Positions 15,213-22,257 of a stretch of 38,040 nucleotides of DNA are shown piece by piece (within the stretch, counting starts at the first letter, position 1; each line of letters starts with the position of its first letter). The position numbers were made by a program, and so were the translations under genes. Source of the stretch: Oscillospiraceae bacterium (GTDB lineage Bacteria > Bacillota > Clostridia > Oscillospirales > Ruminococcaceae); assembly GCA_003512525.1 (NCBI GenBank), contig DOQG01000040.1, positions 1-38,040 on the forward strand. Direction: 5' to 3'. The notes below the pieces were generated by a model that made no database searches, was not told where the DNA came from, and saw only the letters and a list, made by a program, of their open reading frames with translations.

Positions 15213-17753
15213 ATGAAAAGAAAAAAACATTTATTCACTGTTTTACTATTGGCAATCTCATTACTCTCAACAAGCATACCTGTATATGCACATGAAAACG
15301 GAAACGCCGATAACGAAAACAGTACAAGCGAAAAAAGTATAGAAGAAGCGGACAGAAATCTGCTCAAGGACTTAATGCCGGGCGATCTGAGCCTTGTTGA
15401 GCTTTCAGATAAGGAGCTTGACGACTACGAGATACCGGAAGTCATATCTGTAAAGGATATTAAAGAAAAAGAACACGCAAACCGCTTATTTGCGCAGGAA
15501 ACAGACGATTATTCGGTAGTATTCCAGAATAAAGACGGATCAAAAACAATGTATTATTTTGACGAGCCTGTAAAGTACACCGATGAAAACGGCACAGTAT
15601 GCGACAAAAGTACTAAACTGTCAGAAGCGGATAAAGAGGGCTATGCTTTTGTAAGCGCGGAAAACGACATAAATGTATATATGCCGGAACAGCTCGACAA
15701 CGAAACAGGCATTATCGTTAAAAGCGACGAATATATTATAGAAATGTCACCTGTCGCTTCTGATAAAGCAGATGTATCGGATATTATAACCGAAACAGAA
15801 AACAAATATGACAAACACGATATTGTTGAATATGCCGATGTATTCGGTGACGATACAGTCATAGAATACAGCGCACAGCTCAACGGTGTAAAAGAAAATA
15901 TCATACTTGACCGATACAACGGAAAGAACGAATTTTCTTTCGATATCAATACAAACGGTCTTAGCCTTAAAGATGAGGGCGGCTGTTTTTCAATTGTTGA
16001 CGATGAAAAGGAAGAGATAGTCGGTACTGTCAGTGAGGTAATACTGTTTGACAGCTCAAAAGGCGAAAACACAATAGTACCGCAGGGATATGTTACGGGA
16101 TATACGGCAGTAAAAAATGCCGATGGCAGCTATACGATAACTATTACTCTTGACAATGAATGGCTGAAAAACGAAGCGGTATATCCGGTTACAATAGATC
16201 CGACCATAAAACTCAGCTCAAGCGGTAGCGGAAGCTCAAAGACAATACTTGACGCACCTTTATACAGCAAGAAAAGTACAACAAATTTCGGCTCTTATTC
16301 TATAGGAACGGTAGGCTATCAGGACAGCACATACGGCGCAGGCAGACTTATTGTGCGCTTTCCCGGACTTGACAGCAACGCAACATACAAGAGCCTTAAA
16401 GCAAATGAAATTGAAAGCGCAAAGCTGTATATGTACGAAGGCACGGGAAATTCCGGCACTTCAACATTACAGGTAAGATATTCAAGTCAGACATCGGGTT
16501 GGGCTGAAACAAAACCTACATATGCAAACACAAGTGCCGGCGGCTCTGTAATGAGTACAACTAAAATATCAAAAAGCGGTACTTGTACATTTGATTTTAC
16601 TACTCTGGCAATAGCGAGCAAATATTCCGGATATGACATAAAAAAGGGCATAGTTATAACCAATGCAAACGAAACCAATGCGTCACTGCGCCGCTCTTTC
16701 TATATGACGGAGTACAGTAGTTCTAAACCGAGAGTTGTTGTACAATGGAATCCTTTGGTTGACGGTATGGCGTATGTGTTTAAGACGGATAGTGAGAATT
16801 GTATAGCTTACAACACAAAAGGAAATGTGCTTGAAGCAATTATTATCACAGCAAAAGAAAATAATGCTACAATTTATTCTGATAGCAACCAAGCTTGGAT
16901 CGTAAAAAAATCCAAAAGTGGTGGTTATATTATATATACATTATATGGTGAAGACGGTATTCAACCCGCGTTGTGCACCACTACTGGTACTAACATAATT
17001 ACGTTGAAATGCACTAATGAAACTAATCTTTATTATAACTGGAAGTTTGAAAAAATAACCAACGATACATACTGTGTAACAAATATGTATAATAATAAAT
17101 GGTTAAGCAAAAATTCAAATGGAGGTCTCGTACTAACAGATGATTCTAGTCAAAGACTAATTTTAACCACGGTAAATAGTAATTATCCATCAAGTTGGAA
17201 GGGAAAATATGAAGGTCAATCTGGTACATATAGGCTAAACATTTTATTCAACAGTCAAACTGATTATAATAACTTTGCGAATTCTGCCGAGGCATGGAAT
17301 GGAATAAGCAACAACATATCTGTAAAAGCATATCCTCCCAATACAACACCAAGTTCAGGATTGAATGTTATTCTCGCTCGTAAAAAATTATCTTCCTCGG
17401 GAATTGAAAACGCTTCTTCTGATACTTATGGAATTTTTATTGGTAACGCTTCATTAAACAGTTATCCTAAATCTGTATATGATATCAATTATAACGCAAC
17501 GCAAAATTTGTCGAGCGGTGTAATATTCATAAATCAAGATATTGGCAGTTTCAATTCTTTAAGCAGTTTAGACCAAAAAGCAGTAGTTATGCATGAAGTA
17601 GGTCATGCGTTGAAATTATGCCACGCAGACGAAAAAATTGGCAACAATGATAATGCATTTTACGTTATGTCTATAATGAGAAGAAAACATGGAGATATAA
17701 ATAAAACTATTACTTTATATGACAAATTGAGTTTGAAGAAAAAATGGGGGTAA
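15213..17753 (+). CDS. secreted multidomain protein with C-terminal HExxH zinc protease
   Basis: This 846-residue exported protein has a classical signal peptide (residues 1-26, cut after VYA). A charged region (27-330) includes a beta-rich part like those in front of DNRLRE/RHS wall proteins. A DNRLRE-like module spans about 335-510. Residues about 516-665 resemble a ricin-type beta-trefoil, with repeated aromatic motifs such as QAW and YNW. A terminal zincin spans about 670-846. The zinc motif is HEVGHALKLCH at 794-804, with H794, H798 and H804 as likely ligands, E795 as base, and a Met-turn candidate (VMSIM) after it. Past about 16790 the DNA becomes clearly more AT-rich, suggesting a swapped 3' module. 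GGAGG precedes the ATG. The substrate is unknown. It ends 6 bases before four lipoprotein genes. Confidence 0.85.
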   Translation: MKRKKHLFTVLLLAISLLSTSIPVYAHENGNADNENSTSEKSIEEADRNLLKDLMPGDLSLVELSDKELDDYEIPEVISVKDIKEKEHANRLFAQETDDYSVVFQNKDGSKTMYYFDEPVKYTDENGTVCDKSTKLSEADKEGYAFVSAENDINVYMPEQLDNETGIIVKSDEYIIEMSPVASDKADVSDIITETENKYDKHDIVEYADVFGDDTVIEYSAQLNGVKENIILDRYNGKNEFSFDINTNGLSLKDEGGCFSIVDDEKEEIVGTVSEVILFDSSKGENTIVPQGYVTGYTAVKNADGSYTITITLDNEWLKNEAVYPVTIDPTIKLSSSGSGSSKTILDAPLYSKKSTTNFGSYSIGTVGYQDSTYGAGRLIVRFPGLDSNATYKSLKANEIESAKLYMYEGTGNSGTSTLQVRYSSQTSGWAETKPTYANTSAGGSVMSTTKISKSGTCTFDFTTLAIASKYSGYDIKKGIVITNANETNASLRRSFYMTEYSSSKPRVVVQWNPLVDGMAYVFKTDSENCIAYNTKGNVLEAIIITAKENNATIYSDSNQAWIVKKSKSGGYIIYTLYGEDGIQPALCTTTGTNIITLKCTNETNLYYNWKFEKITNDTYCVTNMYNNKWLSKNSNGGLVLTDDSSQRLILTTVNSNYPSSWKGKYEGQSGTYRLNILFNSQTDYNNFANSAEAWNGISNNISVKAYPPNTTPSSGLNVILARKKLSSSGIENASSDTYGIFIGNASLNSYPKSVYDINYNATQNLSSGVIFINQDIGSFNSLSSLDQKAVVMHEVGHALKLCHADEKIGNNDNAFYVMSIMRRKHGDINKTITLYDKLSLKKKWG

Positions 17754-17759
17754 TCTATC

Positions 17760-18767
17760 ATGAAAATCTTAACTAAAACAACAGCTCTAATCTTATCGTC
17801 ACTTATGCTCTTCGGCTGTACAAGTAACTCTGCAAACGGCAGTATAGGTGATACCACGCCGCCGAGCGAAAGTTTGGTTACGGACAGCAATAACGAAAGC
17901 TCGGCTACTGAAAACAGTTCCGAAACGGATAATTCGAGCAACGAAAGAAAAGAAAATCTTGTGAAGAATATCGAGGGGTATCAAACGTTTTCGTATGACG
18001 AGGATAAATACGAAATTATTAACGAATATATATACAAAAGCTCATATTATCCTATATACAGTATGTATACCCCGCCCGAGCCGAATCTTGAAGACTTGTA
18101 TAAAGAAACCATAGATGTTAATTCATCTGAACTTGTTGCATTAAAATGCAGGGTAGCGGGTGACAGTTATGTTGTCAATGACGGTAAGTGCGGAGAAACG
18201 CTGATCGTGAAGCCGTTTTTATCTTCTATATATACGCCTGTTATTGTAGAAGAGGTTGTCGATTCGGATAACAAAAAATGCGTATACAAAAAAGGGGATA
18301 TATTATATATCCGTGAATCTTATTCGATAACAGAACGATATAACGAAAGAAGTCTTAATTTTGTACAAAAAGCTGAGGAGGAATTAAGGCGGCAATTTGA
18401 TGATAAATCAGGTAATTTTGACAGCAGTAATCACAGTGAAAGTGATAAAAAGTATTATGATGAGCAATTGGAGTATTACAACGCTTTAAAGAACTCGAAC
18501 GGAAAATATATTCAAACCGAATGGAATCCTGTTCTTTTGCAGAAAGGACAATCTTATCTGATTTTTGCTGATAACGACAGCACACCGAATGAAGTTGATG
18601 GAAATATTTACAATAACGCTTATCCTATCTTTTTCGATTTAGAAAAAAATGAGCCTTCTGTATATATATCGGAAAAACGAGATAAGGAAGTTTTTGTGGC
18701 AAGTTATGCATACCAATATCAGTGGAAGATACTTAAAGAAAAATACGGGAATCATTTCAAGAAATAA
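17760..18767 (+). CDS. tandem-array lipoprotein 1 of 4, unknown function
   Basis: This 335-residue predicted lipoprotein has a short signal peptide, a lipobox LFGC with C20 as the lipidated residue, and a Ser/Thr/Asn/Glu-rich linker to about residue 60. A folded domain begins at the shared NLVKNIEGYQTFSYD. Further shared blocks are ALKCRVAGDSY, GKCG, YTPVIVEE, GDILYIRE, QKGQSYLIFAD and a C-terminal WKILKEKYGNHFKK. I do not recognise the fold. The two Cys in the KC...GKC block could form a disulfide. It starts 6 bases after the protease gene, with its ribosome site (GGGGG) overlapping that gene's end, so translation is probably coupled. It shares an exact 90-base stretch with copy 3. Confidence 0.85.
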   Translation: MKILTKTTALILSSLMLFGCTSNSANGSIGDTTPPSESLVTDSNNESSATENSSETDNSSNERKENLVKNIEGYQTFSYDEDKYEIINEYIYKSSYYPIYSMYTPPEPNLEDLYKETIDVNSSELVALKCRVAGDSYVVNDGKCGETLIVKPFLSSIYTPVIVEEVVDSDNKKCVYKKGDILYIRESYSITERYNERSLNFVQKAEEELRRQFDDKSGNFDSSNHSESDKKYYDEQLEYYNALKNSNGKYIQTEWNPVLLQKGQSYLIFADNDSTPNEVDGNIYNNAYPIFFDLEKNEPSVYISEKRDKEVFVASYAYQYQWKILKEKYGNHFKK

Positions 18768-18797
18768 CGCGGGACTACAAAATTGAGGTAAAACGCT

Positions 18798-19814
18798 ATG
18801 AAAAAACTAACCAAAACAACAGCACTCATCTTATCTGCACTTATGCTCTTTGGCTGTACAAGTAACTCTGCAAACGGCAGTATAGGTGATACCACACCGC
18901 CGAGCGAAAGTTCGGGTACAGAGAGTGAAAGCAGAAATGATAGTTTTGCAACCGAAAGCTCTGTAACAGACAGCAGTTCAATATCTGGCAATTCCGGTGA
19001 GGAGAATAACGAGAATCTTGTAAAGAATATTGAGGGGTATCAGACGTTTTCGTATGATGAGAATAAATACGAAAATTTCACCGAAATAGAATATACCCAA
19101 CATTATTACGGCGTGTATGACCGCGCCGGTTCATCCGATCCTACGAAAAAAGAAAATATGAAAGCAAACAATCGAAGCTCTATAGGAATAAAATGCCGGG
19201 TTGTAGGTGACAGCTATTATGTACACGGAGGTGTATGCGGTAATGTCAAAATTACCAGAGAAGAGGACGACTACATATTTACACCTGTTATAATTGAAGA
19301 AATTGTCGAGGACTTCGGAAATGAAAGTGTATTTTCTGTTGGCGATATAATTTATGTGCGGGAATGGTATCGACCGGTTGAAGAATACAATACAAAAACG
19401 CCTAAATGGGTGGAAGAGCAAATTGAATATATAAAACAGCAATATGAAGATGAAAACGGCAATTTCAACAGCAGTTATTTTAGTGAAGAAAATTTTGAGT
19501 ATTATAAAAAACAGCTTGAATACTATGATATTATCGGTAAAAATCCCGAAAAATATGTTGTCAATCTATGTGCACCTGTAATGATGCAACGAGGTCAGTC
19601 GTATCTTGTGTTTGCAGAAAACGTTAAAACGCCGAATGAAATCGACGGGAATATCTATTGTTATACATATAACATAATATTTGACCTTGAAAACGACGCT
19701 CCCTATGTAGATCAGTCGGAAGAGATGGTTAAAAATCTGTACCGATGCGGAGCTTGCTATCAGAATCAGTGGAAGATACTTAAAGAAAAATACGGGGATC
19801 ATTTCAAGAAATAA
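18798..19814 (+). CDS. tandem-array lipoprotein 2 of 4, unknown function
   Basis: This 338-residue paralogue of the preceding gene has the same lipobox (LFGC, C20), a linker of a different length, and the shared blocks NLVKNIEGYQTFSYDENKYE, IKCRVVGDSYYV, FTPVIIEEIV, GDIIYVREWY, QRGQSYLVFAEN, TPNEIDGNIY and WKILKEKYGDHFKK. The region between the first and second blocks (about 85-125) is unlike the other copies. A 30-base intergenic spacer ending in GAGGTAAAACGCT precedes the ATG and is nearly repeated before copies 3 and 4. The first 100 bases of the gene nearly match copy 1. Confidence 0.85.
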   Translation: MKKLTKTTALILSALMLFGCTSNSANGSIGDTTPPSESSGTESESRNDSFATESSVTDSSSISGNSGEENNENLVKNIEGYQTFSYDENKYENFTEIEYTQHYYGVYDRAGSSDPTKKENMKANNRSSIGIKCRVVGDSYYVHGGVCGNVKITREEDDYIFTPVIIEEIVEDFGNESVFSVGDIIYVREWYRPVEEYNTKTPKWVEEQIEYIKQQYEDENGNFNSSYFSEENFEYYKKQLEYYDIIGKNPEKYVVNLCAPVMMQRGQSYLVFAENVKTPNEIDGNIYCYTYNIIFDLENDAPYVDQSEEMVKNLYRCGACYQNQWKILKEKYGDHFKK

Positions 19815-19844
19815 CGCGGAACTACAAAATCGAGGTAATCAATC

Positions 19845-20846
19845 ATGAAAAAACTAACCAAAACAACAGCTCTAATCTTATCGACACTTATGTTATTCGG
19901 CTGTACTAATAATTCTGTGCAGAGCGGTGTAGGTGATACTACACCGCCGAGCGAGTGCTCGGTCACGGACAGTAAAAATGAAAGTAAAGCCGAAAGCTCG
20001 GCTACTGAAAACAGTTCCGAAACGGATAATTCGAGCAACGAAAGAAAAGAAAATCTTGTGAAGAATATCGAGGGGTATCAGACGTTTTCGTATGATTCTT
20101 CGGTCTACGAAATTACAAACGATAATAAATTTAAAAAAAGGCTGATTTCACCGTATGATTTTGAAGATTCGTTTGAGCCAAATTATACAAATTTAAAAAG
20201 ATTTATGAGAGCGCCTGTAGTTGTAAAGTGCCATGTAGTAGGTGACAGCTATTTCATATTGGAGGGCAAATGCGGAGATGTTGAATTCAACCGTGACGGA
20301 CATGACAAAGGCGTCTATACATGTATTTATACTCCGGTTATGATAGATGAAATAATTGATGATTTTGGTGTTAAAACCGACTATAACACAGGAGATATTG
20401 TATATGTAATGGAAGACTATATCCTTACTGAATCTTACAACAATAATAAACCTCTCGAATGGCTGGATGAAAGCATAAAAGATATAGAAAAAGTCATTGA
20501 AAATAATTCCGATAACTATTTGGCGGAACAATTTGGTGAGGCACTTGAATCTGATAAAAAATATCGTGACTATCTGACGTCACATCAGACTGTAATATCT
20601 ACCAGAACGGTTTTATTAGAAAAAGGGCAGTCATATTTAATGATTTTTGATGAAAAAGCAAGGGGTTTTGTATTTGACAATAATCAATATGCCGCAAATT
20701 ACACAGTGACTTTTGACCTTGAAAACGATGCGCCGAAAGTATATATGAGCGAGGAAGAAGATGCGGACTATTTCAATGGCTATTACCGTTACAGAGATCA
20801 GTGGAAATATCTTAAAGAAAAATACGGGGATCATTTCAAAAAATAA
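19845..20846 (+). CDS. tandem-array lipoprotein 3 of 4, unknown function
   Basis: This 333-residue paralogue has lipobox LFGC (C20), a Ser/Glu-rich linker, then the shared NLVKNIEGYQTFSYD, VVKCHVVGDSYFI, GKCG, YTPVMIDEII, GDIVYVMEDY, EKGQSYLMIFD and KYGDHFKK blocks. It is a mosaic: 19991-20080 is identical over 90 bases to 17894-17983 of copy 1, while its signal-peptide region is closer to copy 4. The segment before the GQSY block is shorter and unlike the other copies. The 30-base spacer and GAGGTAA ribosome site repeat those of copy 2. Confidence 0.85.
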   Translation: MKKLTKTTALILSTLMLFGCTNNSVQSGVGDTTPPSECSVTDSKNESKAESSATENSSETDNSSNERKENLVKNIEGYQTFSYDSSVYEITNDNKFKKRLISPYDFEDSFEPNYTNLKRFMRAPVVVKCHVVGDSYFILEGKCGDVEFNRDGHDKGVYTCIYTPVMIDEIIDDFGVKTDYNTGDIVYVMEDYILTESYNNNKPLEWLDESIKDIEKVIENNSDNYLAEQFGEALESDKKYRDYLTSHQTVISTRTVLLEKGQSYLMIFDEKARGFVFDNNQYAANYTVTFDLENDAPKVYMSEEEDADYFNGYYRYRDQWKYLKEKYGDHFKK

Positions 20847-20876
20847 CAAAGGACTACACAATTGAGGTAAAACGCC

Positions 20877-21944
20877 ATGAAAAAACTAACCAAAACAGCA
20901 GCTCTAATCTTATCGACACTTATGTTATTCGGCTGTACTGATAATTCTACGCAGAGTGGTGTAGGTGATACTACACCGCCGAGCGAGAGCTCGGTCACGG
21001 GTAGCAAAAATGAAAGTAAGGTTGAAAGCTCGGCTACTGAAAACAGCTCAACTCCGGATAATTCAAATGATAAAAGCGATGAAAATCTTGTTGAAAATAT
21101 CGATGGGTATCAGACGTTTTCGTATGATAAAAACAAGTATGTAAAAACTACTTTTCGCAGAATATATAACCTTAAAAGAGATGGACTGGGAGCGTTTACC
21201 GGTGAAACAGTAACACTTCCTCTTGCACGATATGCAGTACAAGATGAGGTGTTGGTAATAAAATGCAAGGTTGCGGGCGATAGCTATGTATTTCAGAATG
21301 GAAGGAGCGGTATCAAAACCGTGCAGGATTCTTCTGATGATAACGTTCTGAACGGAGTATATACTCCGATTGTTATTGAAGAAGTGATTGACAAAACCGC
21401 CGATGCGGTAACGGATCTTAAAACAGGAGATATAATTTATATTCAAGAAGGATTCAATGTATGTGAATTTACAGAAGAAAACGGCAATACTGTTCTGATG
21501 TCCGCTGATGAAGCTATTAAGCAAAAAAAAGAGAAAATTGCCGAATATAAGAAATACATTGAAGAAGAAAATGCAAAAAAAGAACCGAGTGAAAATTCAT
21601 TGAAAGACTATGAGGCTAATATTGCGGTTATCGAGGAAGAAATTAAAAATTGTAATGCAATAAATGATTTTGTTCATTCTCATAACGGTAAAGCTGTAAT
21701 TTCTGATAACGGTTCACCTATGGAAAAAGACGTATCATATCTTGCCTTTGTGGCTGTTACTCCTATTCCCGGAACAAATGACGGGAACTCTTATCATAGA
21801 GCGTATCCTATGAAATATGATTTAGCTTATGATGATGTGCCATCGCTCTTTGGAGAAGATGATATATATTTTCAAGGACTATACGGTTATGAGAAATCAT
21901 GGAAAGCTATGAAAGAAAAATACGGGGAGCATTTTAAGATCTGA
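20877..21944 (+). CDS. tandem-array lipoprotein 4 of 4, unknown function
   Basis: At 355 residues this is the longest and most divergent copy. The lipobox (LFGC, C20), linker and NLVENIDGYQTFSYD block are kept, as are VIKCKVAGDSYVF, YTPIVIEEVI, GDIIYIQEGF and a C-terminal KYGEHFKI. The middle contains a Lys/Glu-rich stretch about residues 215-255 that is likely helical or coiled-coil. The second Cys of the KC...GKC pair seen in copies 1 and 3 is missing (RSG). It ends the operon just before a strong terminator. Confidence 0.85.
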   Translation: MKKLTKTAALILSTLMLFGCTDNSTQSGVGDTTPPSESSVTGSKNESKVESSATENSSTPDNSNDKSDENLVENIDGYQTFSYDKNKYVKTTFRRIYNLKRDGLGAFTGETVTLPLARYAVQDEVLVIKCKVAGDSYVFQNGRSGIKTVQDSSDDNVLNGVYTPIVIEEVIDKTADAVTDLKTGDIIYIQEGFNVCEFTEENGNTVLMSADEAIKQKKEKIAEYKKYIEEENAKKEPSENSLKDYEANIAVIEEEIKNCNAINDFVHSHNGKAVISDNGSPMEKDVSYLAFVAVTPIPGTNDGNSYHRAYPMKYDLAYDDVPSLFGEDDIYFQGLYGYEKSWKAMKEKYGEHFKI

Positions 21945-21961
21945 TTACAATTAAATAGTGC

Positions 21962-21994
21962 ACAGCCGTGGCGGTTAAGTCACGGCTGTTTTTT
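21962..21994 (+). terminator. terminator of the protease-lipoprotein operon
   Basis: A 9-pair stem, 21962-21970 with 21981-21989 (ACAGCCGTG/CACGGCTGT), is followed by six T. Confidence 0.9.
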
Positions 21995-22110
21995 GCACAA
22001 CAGACTGAGTAATGCCGCGTTATCCCTCATATGCCACGCATTTCAGAACCTATTATACAATATGCACAAAAGCGGCGGTCTTATTTTAGCCATTTTCATA
22101 GAAAAAAAGA
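21995..22110. other. intergenic, no gene seen
   Basis: This is the spacer between the lipoprotein operon terminator and the adhE promoter. No open frame or stable hairpin was noticed. Confidence 0.4.
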
Positions 22111-22140
22111 TTGACAAAATGCGCTTCAAATTGATATAAT
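22111..22140 (+). promoter_or_regulatory. promoter of adhE
   Basis: TTGACA at 22111-22116 and TATAAT at 22135-22140 are both consensus hexamers, with an 18-base spacer. This fits the codon bias of adhE, which looks like that of a highly expressed gene. A leader of about 110 bases follows. Confidence 0.88.
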
Positions 22141-22144
22141 GATA

Positions 22145-22162
22145 TTGTTAAAAAAATAACAA
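22145..22162 (+). promoter_or_regulatory. Rex-like operator at the adhE start site
   Basis: TTGTTA at 22145-22150 and TAACAA at 22157-22162 form a dyad of 18 bases, one base off the clostridial Rex pattern TTGTTAANNNNTTAACAA. It begins 5 bases after the -10 box and would cover the transcript start. In related bacteria Rex represses adhE until NADH rises. No rex gene lies in this window. Confidence 0.75.
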
Positions 22163-22257
22163 ATGGGTAAACCGCCGACCCTGCGGTAAACTATAATAGC
22201 AGACCGCAAAAAACGGTACAATAAGAAAGAACAGTTTAAAACATTCAGGAGGACAAA

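Noticed and set aside
17760..21944. Regular repeats that might be read as CRISPR
   Set aside because: The repeats are about 1 kb protein-coding paralogues, not short direct repeats with unique spacers.
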